DNA of 64,000 nucleotides from Membranipora membranacea (taxonomy: Eukaryota; Bryozoa; Gymnolaemata; Cheilostomatida; Membraniporidae). The notes beneath the pieces were generated by a model. It ran no database searches. It was not told the origin of the DNA and worked only from the letters and a program-made list of their open reading frames with translations. The first letter of the stretch is position 1, and the number at the start of each line of letters is the position of its first letter. The DNA lies in the NCBI GenBank assembly GCA_914767715.1, contig OU612075.1, positions 10,354,001-10,418,000 on the forward strand, given 5' to 3'. Position numbers and translations under genes: made by a program. Of the stretch, positions 11,485 through 22,966 are shown piece after piece.

Positions 11485-14400
11485 TTAATCATATTGCAGT
11501 TTACAGAAGTACACTGTTTTTGTACCATGGCCGATAAGTATCAGTGTGTCCCCATGTACGCATATATCATAACACCTGGCAGGGTGTGCCATCTGTCCTG
11601 CTCTCAATTCTGTCACCTTATCTGCAAAATAAGTCAGCAATTCATTAAAAAATAACCTGTTATACAAAGAAAAAAACATCTGTTATGACCACTGGACAAG
11701 GGGAAGATATCTGACCCTGAGCAAACATATGACTATCCATGAATGATTGTTGGACCGCATTTTTTATCTTTGATTGGTCCAGCAACCATACATAAATATG
11801 AATAGCAATAGCACACTATTATGTATAAAACAGAACAGAAATATTTTCATAGCGAAAAATTTCGTTTTTGATTTCCAGATCTTATAATTTTTTTTGTAGA
11901 AGTGCTCTCAAAATCACCTGTTTTTATGTTTAGAATCTTTACAAGTAGTTCTTTTTTGTTAGCGTAACCGTTGGAACCTGAGAGAAGTACTGTCTCTTCA
12001 TTCAGAGCTACTACTGCTGTGTCCTTGAACTTGTGTGATGAGGTCCATATAACCTGTCCAGTCTGGTGATTCACTGTGAATATGACTCCCTGATCTGATG
12101 CAACAATGAGGGCGTCAGGGCCGACTGGTGCGACACTGAAGTAACCAGATGAGGGCAATTTTGGACAACTGATTTGCTTCACCAAATTTCCAGTGAGTGA
12201 ATAAACATCCAAACGCTGACGGGTCTGGTTTGCAAGAATAATTTGGTCACCAATCATGTAGATTTTGTTTCCTCTATTGACGGCTGTATCTCGATGATCC
12301 CAAGAAAGAACTGGACTACCATCAACACTGTGGACAATGACTTTGCGAGGATCTTGGCAAAAAAGCATGTAAAGCCTATCATTGTGTGCCCTTATATTAG
12401 TCACATTTGCCAATCCAGTTAGAAAAGAGTTTTGGATGTTGCCTGCAGCATCGATGCGAGCTACAGTCCCGTTATTCTTCCCAGCGTATATGAAACCCTT
12501 GTAGCTGCAAACAGTATTGCAGTAGTCTCCAACTGCAATCTCACGTTCCAAAACAAGTGTGGTTGGTATGCGATGTGTTTGTTTGCCTATTTTGACATCA
12601 TGATGAGGACAGATTTCAATCTCGATGTTTCTGTTATCTGTATCTACAATCAACATCATCAAACATTTATCATCATACAGTTTGAACAGCCGCAACAAAA
12701 TTGCTAGAAATGATTGTTGTTATAATCAGGAGTTATAATGTTGCACACCACAAACCAGAGAAAGTGCTGTAAATTTATTTAGTTGCCTTAAGGGCAAGGC
12801 TGCATTATTTAGCTTAGTTCTATGGCTAGTAAGTGCACAATTGGGGAATCAAGGATGTTGAAAGCCTTGCAGGTCTTTGTAATTTGTAAATAAATATGTG
12901 TGAGCGTGTTATTTTGATTGCAATACCTTTCTTGGATACTCCGACTTGATCCGTCATCACCAAGCTTGGTAAGTCAGTCTTCACCAGTTCATCAATCTTA
13001 GCTTGGATTTGTTCTTTCTCTGTTACAAGGTCAACCTGTTCAGAAAATGACAGCCTGAGACATGGGCTGTTGCCTTTATTTTTCTCATATGAAATATTGC
13101 CATTGGTATTGAAGGTTTCAATCGGGATTTTGTGATTGTGTAAGTGTTGCAAAACTTGGCGCCGTAAATCCCGAACAAAAATCCTTAGAAGTCCCACTAA
13201 AACTCGCTTTTTGACATATTTGTCAGTCTTCTATACCCAGACACGGCAATTTTCATAATTATCAACACATGCTTTTTGATGTGATAAGTTGAAATACCAA
13301 CCGGATGAGTCTTACTGAGACACTCTCTGAGTTGTTTCAGTTGAGTGTTTAATTCAGACAGCTTCACTCCAGCATCAGTCTCTATGAAGTCTGTCATTTC
13401 CTGTTTGGACGCAGCTCTAGAAGCCAGATATCTTCGCTCTAGCTCCTTATACTTTTCTGTTATAGCATTCACCTGAAATATTGGGGAAGAAATGGGAGAA
13501 AACAAGTATAGAGACAAAATGTGCAACCAACAATAGAATCACCTGAAATATACGGGGAATAATGGTGAAGACAATTATATTGCGGCACAAAATGCGTCAC
13601 ATTTCAATCATTGATTATATCGTAGAACAATTTCCTTTTATAAAATTTTTACCTGGTCGTCCCTAGCTTGGTGTATAATCCTAACGTTAGCCTGTGTGTC
13701 GACATCCCATTGGCTGATCTGAATGGTGGTCTCTTTAACAAGAGCAGATAACTCTTCAAACTTCTCCTCTGCTTGTTTCTTGAATGGCTCGAGCTTAGAC
13801 TTTGCCAATTCTGCGAGATCTTCAACTGCAATCACTTTATGATCACCAGACACTACAGAAGATATCAGCTAATATGTTGATGTTTGTAATGGTTCCCTGA
13901 ATGAATATAGTCATGACATGACTGTCTGCCTTAGAAGACCTTACCTGTGTAAATCCAATAGATAAGATATAATTATACAACCCTTTGGGACAATATTAGT
14001 TAGAAATTCAAAATTGAGACCCATTTACAGTGTTGGACGATTTGCTTTGACCGCGAAGTACACCAACGTTGATGAATGGTATCTATATTATTATTCATAT
14101 TGTTTATATTATACGGTTCAAGACCAAAAACTACTGTAGAACAAGAGAGAACTGATTTACCATTGCTGCACGGATTCAGTGATGACAGACATCTCAAACA
14201 GCATATTTTCCAGCATCTACAGCAGCCAAGAATAAGCTGCTGGTCTTTGTGTGTACTGCAGAATCTCCGGTCTTCAGAGATTGCAGATTTTAGGCAGTCA
14301 TCAGTTACTGGCATTACCTTGTGGTCAACATGACACTCAGCATGGTGCTATAAATAAACTTTAGTTATTATTTATCATATTGGATCTGGTAGAATAGACA

Positions 14401-15119
14401 CGAATGGTAAGAAGGCAAAACATGGGCCCCTTGAGGTTGCCTCTTTACTAAGGAGTATGGTATTGAACCTCTTTGCAAACTCTCATGCTGGCAAGCCCAA
14501 AAGGTTTCCAATCGTCTTAGTAAAATAAATTGAATTATATACAATTTAACTTACTTGTTCATGTTTTGCGCAGAACCTCATGGCACAGGGAGAACAATAG
14601 ACCCTGGCAGACATCTTTGTTACACCTTTCTTACTGCAAGGATCACAGTACGCAGCTCTATCTCCCATAGCTGATGTCAGACTGTCTATTTGATCGGCTG
14701 TCTTTTGTCTGAGAGAAACAGTATATTGGTGTATTTCCGCTCTAGGAAACTTCTTTTAATCTATGGCTACATAAAGTAGTGTATTGAACTACTCATGCAT
14801 CTATAACATAATGTATGTGTTGCTAAAACCCTTTGTGAAGCAACCAAGGTTCAAGACATAGTTTTCATACCATTTTCATGTTGAGTAATCTGCAAGTATC
14901 AACAAGACTTCACACTTACTTGCATGTCCTACACGTGATTTCTTGTAAACTCTTGTGATGATCTTTTAGGCAAGGTTCACAGAACATGTGACCACATTTC
15001 AGCTTTACAGGGTTAACTAGATAACCCTCAACCTCAAGACAATAACCACATGATACCACTCTTGCAGCTGTCTCTGACTGCTGGTCTTCACTACCAATGG
15101 CTGAAGCTGAGGTGGCCAT
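11485..15119 (-). CDS. TRIM-family protein: RING, two B-boxes, coiled coil, beta-propeller
   Basis: Eight minus-strand exons: 14920-15119, 14555-14708, 14161-14347, 13653-13852, 13302-13472, 12927-13035, 11918-12703 and 11485-11621. They join in frame to 647 aa. The RING finger (about aa 24-67) has the full C3HC4 pattern: CGYC, 14 residues, CGH, C, C, 12 residues, CRTC. A Cys-rich B-box1-like segment (about aa 85-118) and a B-box2 (FCSTHKDQ, CCRCW, CLRC) follow. Then come about 150 residues of Lys/Glu-rich helix (coiled coil) and a C-terminal repeat region with beta-propeller character (NGTVARIDAAGNIQ, DQGVIFTVNHQTGQVIW). RING and B-box proteins of this kind are usually E3 ubiquitin ligases; the propeller would recruit substrate. 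The domain order is seen in sequence, ligase activity is inferred. The first ATG at 15119 opens the RING exon. A degraded tandem copy lies at 18.5-21.9 kb. Confidence 0.9.
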
Positions 15120-15530
15120 TGAAGGTCTTGAAAATGACTTTTTAGTCTAGTTGCTACTTTGGACTTCCGTTGCTGCGTGCCCTACTTATCTCATTGCCCT
15201 CTAGCATTGTGTTGTGCTCAAATATATAAGACTGAAAAGAAACTATTCAGTAAGCTCTATTGATTGTGATTGATTGGCTGTTTATAAGAAGGGGGACTCC
15301 CCTACAATGGATTTCCCAGTTGTTTGGTATTTCCATTGCTTTGGGATTTCCACAATCATCATCAGCATCAAGTTTGAATCTCTGCATATTATGATATTAA
15401 ATTACCCTACTGACCTTATGTTTTCAAGTGGTTTAATAATTCGTGGTTAGCGATGACAGAAACCGAGAATACTTAAAACTAGCTAATTGCAAACTTCATT
15501 TCATAGAGGGAATCGGGAGGGAATCGGGAG
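15120..15530. other. Upstream region of TRIM gene
   Basis: Presumed 5' UTR and promoter of the minus-strand TRIM gene. No TATA box or other motif could be assigned with confidence. Confidence 0.35.
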
Positions 15531-15768
15531 GGAATCAACCTGCAACATCCTATTTACAACATGTTTACAATTACAAGGCAGACCCTCTACACACTGAGCT
15601 ATTCATGAATAGCTCAGTGTATAGTAGCCTGTCTTGACAAGCTTTGTTCGGTGGGGGGGGGGGGGGGGAACAACCCCACCGAACAAAGCTTGTCAAGACA
15701 GGCTAAGTGTGTAGAGGGTCTGCCTTGTAAACGCGTTGTAAATAGGATATTGCAGGTTGATTCCCATG
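15531..15768. repeat. Inverted pair of tRNA-type SINE fragments
   Basis: A large palindrome. The right arm (about 15706-15768) reads as a tRNA-like module with A-box GTGTGTAGAGGGTCTGCC and B-box GGTTGATTCCC. The left arm (about 15531-15612) is the same sequence reversed, with A-box TAGCTCAGTG on the minus strand. Between them an 81-bp palindromic element has inserted. The two SINE-like copies are head to head, which explains the long hairpin. Confidence 0.6.
15625..15705. mobile_element. 81-bp palindromic mini-element, 9-bp target duplication
   Basis: A near-perfect palindrome starting TAGCCTGTCTTGACAAGC and ending with its complement, with an 18-base G run in the loop. The flanks AGTGTATAG (15616-15624) and AGTGTGTAG (15706-15714) are a 9-bp direct repeat with one mismatch. 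It shares its arm sequence with the element at 20449 and a degraded copy at 4374. Confidence 0.7.
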
Positions 15769-16930
15769 GAGGTAAGTATTTTTAAAATAGAATACTTCTA
15801 CTATAGAGGAGTCATCCTCTCAAATTCGCGGGCGGATATCCGTGAATAATTAAGACTAGTGAAAAAGGTTGGAGTTGTGCCCTCCGCGAATTATTGAGGT
15901 CCAGTAGGGCATCTTATTTATTTATTTATTGAGGGTTTTTCAAAAGAGATTGAAACTTGCGTACCGATGAAAACAAGACTTGACCATCAACACTCTATTG
16001 CAGAGTATCATATTGGCAAAGATCACTACGCAAATAACTGTTACACAATTCTTCACAAAGTTGGTTTGATAATTTCAAAGCTTTCATAGCACTTTGAAAA
16101 GCTCGTTGAATTGGTGTCAAGCATCAGCTACATCTGATATTGTAAGACTGATCCTTGTGGGTGGTACTCTTTGGACATCGTGTAGGCAGGTGACTGCTGA
16201 TTGTAGGCAATTCATAACAAGTTATACACTTAGCACGTCATGACTAATGAGAGATATTAAAATGAGAAAGATTGCGCAATGACACACTGAATGTTTTCTT
16301 CTGACAGTGCAAAAGGTAAGTCATCTTGGAAAGTGTCTCGTAGATGGTTGTTGCTCTTGAAGCTAGAAAATGATTACTATAACTGTGTGAGGTTAGTTGA
16401 GGATTAACTCAACTGTAGTGATATGGTTTACTTCTTCAAGTAAATTGCTAACCATACGAATAAAAATCTCGAAAAATCTATAAAATTGAAAATTGTGAAA
16501 GTCTCTGGAAACTGTAAACTTCACAGTATTTTGGACCGGTCTGATTGAGGCTTCACTGAGTAGATATGAATGACTGACTGATTTTTAAAGAAATTTTGGA
16601 GCTCATGATATGAAATTAAAAACACTGGTGTGTGGTGTGACTGAAAGTTGTCGATCTCTGGCCATACCTTCTCTTATGAATATTTTGTGGCTATCCTCTT
16701 AAATTATCAATGACCAGTTTCACACCTTCAGCCCTTATTAGAAACAGAATAATGCTCTGCAGTTCTACCATTAAAGCGTGCTGAATTTGTCCAACCCATA
16801 AAGTTATTATTACTATTCATAATTATTGATTAGGCATTATTATATTTATTTAAAGTATAGATTTTCACGTATTGAGATGTGTAAAAACCTATAAAAGTGT
16901 CGTAACAATAAAAGTGCTCTCTTCTAAATT
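15769..16930. other. Intergenic DNA, nothing recognised
   Basis: AT-rich sequence between the SINE pair and the LINE fragment. No open frame of note on either strand. Confidence 0.4.
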
Positions 16931-17990
16931 CATGGTCTGCGGTTCCTTCTCAGATGGATAAAACCCTATCTCAAGGATCGCTCTTTCAGATTGAAAATCA
17001 ACAGTGATTTATCTGATCCTATACCTTGCAATGTAGGTATGCCTCAGGAAAGTGTACTTGGCCCTATTTTGTTTAATTGTATAATTGCCTCACTCTCTAG
17101 GCATGTACGCTGATGACACCCAGTTCTGGGTGGTTTTGGTGAGAGTGAAACCATCAACAATGAAATAACAGCAAGGTCGAGAGTCAGGCAAGCTTTCTCG
17201 ATCGATCATCTCCTCCTTCATGGAAAACAGCCATTTAAAACTTAACCCCGCAAAAACTCAATTCAACCCACTTTTACGCAATAAACAATCATACTCATTT
17301 TCATCACTAGAATTAACTCATCATTTCTCTGTTCCTCCTTCAGCTACTGTTTGAAATCTTGGCGTGATCATGGACTCTAAATTAGATTTCCATGCTCACG
17401 TCAGTGATGTTCGTCGAAGATCATGTTTCTTTCAACTAAAACGACTAAAATCAATCAGAACCTTTATTCCTGAAAGCCAGTTTTCCACAATCATACATGC
17501 CTTCATAACAAGCAGGCTTGATTTCTGTAACTCTTTCTTCTACGCATTACCTGACAATCTGATCTCACATCTCAAAGTCATTCAAGATTCCTGCGCCAAA
17601 TTTATCACAGGTACAAACCACTATTTATCAGCCACTGAAGCCAGGGTTAAACTGCACTGGCTACCCATCAGGTCCCGATCAAAATTTAAGATATCAATCA
17701 TAGTTCATAAAACCGTCCATCACCCCCATCTCATCCCTTCCTACATTTCTAAGTCTTTCATAACTTCCAAGCATGCCGTTTTAACTTAGCCAACACTCTT
17801 GTGAGCAATTTTAAATGTAGACTAAAACAGTGGGCGGGCGATCCATTAATTCCACTTTACCAGATATGTGAAACTCCCTACCATCCTACCTTCGCAATCT
17901 CTCTTCCACCTCCTCATTTAAATCACAGTTAAAAACCCATCTGTGCCGAGAAGCATATACCCTGTATCTATAGGTTTAATAGTGAATTTT
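16931..17990 (+). mobile_element. LINE (non-LTR retrotransposon) reverse-transcriptase fragment
   Basis: Broken RT coding sequence on the + strand. Early part: a run ending GMPQESVLGPILFN at about 17036-17078, the usual PQGSVLGP motif region. Then a deletion, then the catalytic box as YADDTQFW at about 17106-17131. The last open piece (17364-17789) holds the RT thumb region with RLDFCNSFFYALPD and LHWLPI, typical of CR1/L2/Rex1-like elements. Frameshifts and an internal deletion make it inactive. Confidence 0.85.
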
Positions 17991-18352
17991 TAAGTGCTGG
18001 GCAGTTGCCACTTGTAGGTTTTAATTATCTTATCTTTCATCATATTTTTTCATCTCATTAATAACTTTATGATAACAAAATTTTAATCAATTTTATTTAT
18101 TTTACCAGCCACAGGCTTATTTCATAGTATATGTTTATATTTTAGCCCTTTTTTCACATGTACAATACTTAGAAATCATTGTTTATAAACAATTTTATTA
18201 AGCGTTTCATAAGTAAACTTTATTATTATTATTATTCTTAAAAATTAAAAATGAATATGTAAAGATTCATCCAAAGATTTATGAAAAAGAATACACGTTC
18301 TCACCTACGGTAGCTTTGCAACAGTGAGCCTGTGGCTAAGTAGTGTAGGTAC

Positions 18353-18375
18353 AACCAAGGAGTTATTCCTTGGTT
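18353..18375. repeat. Short palindrome AACCAAGGA...TCCTTGGTT
   Basis: A 23-bp perfect hairpin with a GTTAT loop. A related AAGGAGTAACAGCGTTACTCCTT palindrome occurs three times in the 24.3-kb tandem repeat and in degraded form at about 59.24 kb. Confidence 0.45.
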
Positions 18376-18729
18376 CAAGCAAAAGACCTAGAGTTGCTAT
18401 GGTCACAAAACAATTCCTTGTTTCAATCATAACGTCAACAATCACAAATCTTGTACTAAAAAATATAGCCCAAAGCAGAGGTAACACGAGCGTTATTTTT
18501 AGTCGTATTTCAATTTAAACTGATACACCTCTTTTGCGTCCTGGCAACTAAACCACAAAGTATCCTCATGAATGCTCATGTCAAAAATGTAGCCTGGTTG
18601 TGTCATCACACCTGCTCTCAGCTCTGTCACCTTATCTATCAATACACAAAATAACATCTCACTAAGAACTATTATCATTTATGGTATATAGAGGATCTAA
18701 ATGCCACATTTAAGGTAGCCCCCTCTCCC

Positions 18730-18810
18730 TAGCCCTGTTCACACGGCCACGGGCTTTGGTTTTTTTGGTTACCATAAAAACCAAAACCCGTGGCCGTGTG
18801 AACAGGGCTA
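18730..18810. mobile_element. 81-bp palindromic element with perfect 9-bp target duplication
   Basis: Arms 18730-18759 and 18781-18810 are complementary (TAGCCCTGTTCACACGGCC at the left end). CCCTCTCCC stands immediately before (18721-18729) and after (18811-18819). A 9-bp duplication fits the Mutator-like range. It lies inside an intron of the TRIM pseudogene. Confidence 0.8.
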
Positions 18811-20189
18811 CCCTCTCCCCCTTGTGGTATTTAAAGACTACCAAAAGACCAGTTACTTATGATAACAATGTGTCAGATTTGCATGGTAAAAAAATCCAAT
18901 GCTATACTCGGCATCAACTATTGATGCTGGAGAGAGTGCCTTCCATAAGGGAAGGTAACTCCCATTCACTACATTGTAATGTCACAGTCTCCAAGAAGTG
19001 ATTGTTTCATGTATTGCACATCTGGTGGGGGAGAGGGAGTTGATTGGCCCAACTGTGTCTTAAGAATGGATGGACACAGGCGGACGGGTGGGAATCTCGT
19101 CCGCCGCACACCTCTGACGCAAATAGCTCTGCAGAGCAATCATTATCATAGAAAACCAAATATAGCCTAAGATACATCAATATTTGGTCCCACCACCCCT
19201 CCCTTTCAAACTCATCTCAAACCTTAAGCACTGGTAGAAATAATAGCGTCAGAATTACCTGTATTGATATTGAGAATCTTGACCAGTATTCCCATAGACA
19301 AAGCATTGTCTATGAGTATTCCCCTGTTTCCAGCCTTGGAGCCTGAGAGTAGTACTGTCTCTTCATTCAGAGCTACTACTGCTGTGTCCTTGAACTTGTG
19401 TGACGAGGTCCATATAACCTGTCCTGTCTGATGATTCACTGTGAAGATGACACCTTGGTCTGACACAACAATGAGGGCGTTAGTGCCAACTGGTGCAATA
19501 CTATAGTATCCTTGGGTGGGCAATTTTGGGCAACTTATTTGTTTCACCAGATTACCGGTCAGCGAATATACATCCAAACGTTGGTGGGTCTGGTTTACAA
19601 GAAAAATTTGTTCATCAATAATACAAATTTTGTTCCCACGTACAGAGAATGTCATGGTGTGATCCCAAGACCGAACATGACTACCATTCACATGGTGAGC
19701 AACTATTCTATGAGGACCACCGTGATAAATCATGTAGATCTATATCATTGTGAGCCCTAATATTAGTCACTTTTGCCAACCCGGTTAGAAAAGAGTTTTC
19801 TATGTTTCCTGCAGCATCAATACGGGTAACAGTCCCACCATTCTTCCCAGCATATATGAACCCATTGTAATGGCATACAGTGTTGCAGAAGTTTCCCACT
19901 TTAATCTCACGTTCCAAAACAAGAGAAGTCGGTAGACTCGGTATGCGCTGCTTTTGTTTGCCTATTTTAACATCATGGAGGGGACGGATTCCAATCTCGA
20001 GGTTTCTGTTCTCTGTGTCTACAATTAATTATTATCGGTGCACTTATATTTTCATACATAATTATAACAGCTGCAAGAGGGAAGCAGTCGCTACAAATTA
20101 TTGTTGGTTACAATTAGTTGTCGTGTTGCATGCTGCAAACCAGAGAAATAGCTGTGAAATACATGCCTCACAGGGGAGGCAGTTTGCAG

Positions 20190-20255
20190 ACAAGTCAGAT
20201 GCAGGCAAGTCAGATGCAGGCAATTCAGATGCAGGCAAGTCAGATGCAGGCATTG
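20190..20255. repeat. 15-bp minisatellite
   Basis: Unit CAGGCAAGTCAGATG repeated about four times with one substitution, inside an intron of the TRIM pseudogene. Confidence 0.8.
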
Positions 20256-20448
20256 GACTGCAGAACAACTGCATTATAGGACCTTCATCAATTGCCCATT
20301 GAAGGCCTGGCGCTCTATTCAACTGAGCAACCTTCTTCTTCCAGTAGTTGAGTTTCATCTCAAACAGTATATTGAGGACTTGAATGTGTGTTGTTGGAAT
20401 CCCATGATATCTGTTTGTGCAGTCATTTTAAGGTGGTATCTTTTGCAG

Positions 20449-20482
20449 TAGCCTGTCTTAACAAGTTTGTTAAGACAGGCTA
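20449..20482. mobile_element. 34-bp palindrome with perfect 9-bp target duplication
   Basis: Reads TAGCCTGTCTTAACAAG then its complement. CTTTTGCAG flanks it on both sides (20440-20448 and 20483-20491). It looks like a minimal or internally deleted member of the family seen at 15625. Confidence 0.78.
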
Positions 20483-21871
20483 CTTTTGCAGATACATGAA
20501 CTGTTTGATTCAAACATATGTCACTTCGAATGAAATATGAAATATTTCAAAATGTTGATCGATTTTGTAGTTCTAACAAATCTAAGTTAGCGTGATATTG
20601 TGATTGCAATACCTTTCTTGGACACTCCGACTTGATTCGTAATCACCAGACTTGGTAAGTCAGTGTCACCAGCTTATCAATCTTAGCTTGGATTTGGTCT
20701 TTCTCTGTTACGAAGTCGACCTGTAAATCAAATGACAGACTGAGAAGTGGACTGTGACCTCAATTTTTATCACATGAGAGCATTGGTATTGAAAGTTTTA
20801 ATGGGGATTTTGTTACGATGGCGAAAGCGTTGCAAAACTTAGAGCCACAAGTCCCCGAACAAAAATGCTTGGTAGCAGTCCTACTAAAATTGTCTTGTTG
20901 ACATTACTATCAGTCTTAAATACCGAGACAACATAGATTTTATAATTTTCAACACATGCTTTTTGATGTGATGAGATGAAATACCAACCGGATGAGTCTT
21001 ACTGAGACACTCTCGGAGTTGTTTCAGCTGAGTGTTTAATTCAGAGAGCTTTACTCCAGCATCAGCCTCTATGAAATCTGTCATTTCCTGTTTGGACGCA
21101 GCTCTAGAAGCGAGATATTTAATCTCTAGCTCTGTATACTTCTCTGTTACAGAATTTACCTGAAAAAATTTAGGAAGAACTGGAAGAAAACAAATATCGA
21201 GGCAAAAAATGTGACCAACAATTGGATTGGATTGGAATCCCCCAGGGTTAATGGGTTTCCCAGTCAATATTTATTAAATATTCTTACCATGGAACAGGTC
21301 GCGCTTTTGCCTAATGGTATTGACATGAAACTTAGAATTATCTCCTCATTGGTAATAGGGAGACAACTTGAATTCAAGTTGGATTCAGTTGGATTTCCCC
21401 ATGAAAATGATTATGATTATAGAAACCAAGGGCGCGAATTTACCTAATAAGAGCATTGCAGCATTTCTTTATTAGGTCATAAAACAACTACATCGACTTC
21501 TCAAACCAATCCCAACCCTTCTTCTATTCGATTGGTATATATCGCACTTTCCTTACCTGCTTCTGTCCAATATCTATTCATCCACGGTCTACTTTTTGTA
21601 AGCAAATTTAAACTTATGACTTCAAGTTGGGCACACCAATCAAGGAGTACACAAACACAAACATGTGCAGTTGCAAAAAAACTTAATTTGCATGTGTCTC
21701 ATTCTATGATGTGTACACTCTTGTCATGATCTGATACGCAGGGCTCACAGAAGATGTGAGAACATTTCAACTTAACAGGATTAACCAGATCACCTCCGGA
21801 CAATAACCACATGACACCACTCTGGCTGCTGTCTCTGACTCACTACCACTGGTCGAAGCTTAGATAGCCAT

Positions 21872-22274
21872 CGGTTCATTCAAATTCCGTGTATTCAAAA
21901 GTAGTCTATAGCTATGATTCTTTAATTTGGTTGGTGAGTACACGGCTTATCTCGTAATCCCTATCGTTGCATTATTTGTTAGTTACTTGCATTCATCGAA
22001 ACACTAAAGCCCAGATGAGAACTAAGTGATTTTGTGCTTGCAAATTATTGTCCGTTGATGTGTAGGGAATTTCGCATCATTTTCTACTTGAAGAGCGAGG
22101 TTTTCCATTTCCTATATTCTATGTTTAGTATTAGTCTAATCGTAAACGTGTGTTTATGGCCCAGTTACTCATACGGTGGCAGGTGTGAGTTTGTGGCCAA
22201 ACATTGTTGATTTCCTCATGCCGCACTTGCAGCTGTCAGAGCACTAAGACTATGTTGGTATGGTTTCAAAGGCA
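21872..22274. other. Intergenic DNA, nothing recognised
   Basis: Between the TRIM pseudogene and the Harbinger-type element. No coding or RNA feature seen. Confidence 0.4.
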
Positions 22275-22277
22275 TTA

Positions 22278-22963
22278 AGCTGTAGCTCCACGTAACGATT
22301 TTTACATCGATTTGGGGTCACGAGTGGTTAATCGGTGGATCTGCACGAGTGATTACTCGTGTTAAGTGGACATCGAACCTGTTGGTCTTTTGCCCGAGTG
22401 ATCTAGACGATCCTCTATGCTGATTGGTTGTTGATTGCTTGCTTAAATAATTACGCGGTTAAACACGTCACCTATCAAATCGTGACAGGCTATCGAAAAT
22501 GGAGGAGTTGATAATATCTGTAGTTAAATCACATCCTCCTATTTATGATAAAAAAGACCATAACTACAAAGATAGGAGTGGTGCTGTAGTGAAAATATGG
22601 AAGGTAATAGCTGTATCACTTGGAAATGGAAGCTGTCCTGACATGACATCCATAGTATAGCATAGGAAAATCAATTTTACAGAAGAATGAAATTTTATTT
22701 GGTGAAGATTCTAAGTGAAAAAGACCCGGATTTAATATGACATCAAATCCGGTCATTTGTTAACACGCCCATTAAATATCATTGGTCAATCGATTGAACT
22801 GAGGGAGTTAATTGGTCAATCTAGGCACCTGATTTATTACCCCACTATGACTCACTAAACCATCGAGTACTAACTCATAGGCCTGTGTAGCAGTGTGAGA
22901 TCGGCCTAGCATGTCTAGACATGCCATCGGCCTGTGATTACATCGTTACGTGGAGCTACAGCT
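22278..22963. mobile_element. PIF/Harbinger-type non-autonomous element
   Basis: A 686-bp element with terminal inverted repeats AGCTGTAGCTCCACGTAACG at the left and the exact complement at the right. It is flanked by TTA on both sides (22275-22277 and 22964-22966), the standard target duplication of PIF/Harbinger. It encodes a MADF-domain fragment, as Harbinger elements often do, but no DDE transposase. It therefore needs a partner element for movement. Confidence 0.8.
22499..22660 (+). CDS. MADF-domain fragment inside the Harbinger-type element
   Basis: A 53-aa frame from ATG 22499 to TAG 22658-22660. It begins MEELIISVVKSHPPIYDKKD and continues with YKDR and WKVIAVSLG. These are the hallmark positions of the MADF (Myb/SANT-like) DNA-binding fold: the early helix, the LYD/IYD turn, YKD(R) and W..IA..LG. 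The domain is cut after its second helix, so it is a remnant or needs splicing to a lost exon. In Harbinger transposons the MADF/Myb-like protein binds element ends with the transposase. Confidence 0.65.
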   Translation: MEELIISVVKSHPPIYDKKDHNYKDRSGAVVKIWKVIAVSLGNGSCPDMTSIV

Positions 22964-22966
22964 TTA

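Larger units (their letters stand above)
18499..21871 (-). pseudogene. Decayed tandem copy of the TRIM gene
   Basis: Homologous exons lie in the same order and strand as the intact gene at 11.5-15.1 kb. The RING exon relic (about 21723-21871) reads M-A-I-stop, with TAA at 21860-21862, and is then frameshifted. Neither B-box exon nor the first coiled-coil exon is found. The second coiled-coil exon (20989-21159) is still open and has the parent's exact length, 171 bp. The next (about 20611-20720) has a 1-bp deletion. The propeller exon (about 19259-20070) is frameshifted near 19737 and again near its start. The last exon (18499-18638) is open but diverged. With at least four independent lesions and missing exons it cannot make the TRIM protein. 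The propeller and coiled coil are far better preserved than the RING. Confidence 0.88.

Noticed and set aside
17364-17789. Host gene of 141 codons
   Set aside because: Matches the thumb region of LINE reverse transcriptases and follows broken RT motifs; part of the LINE fragment.
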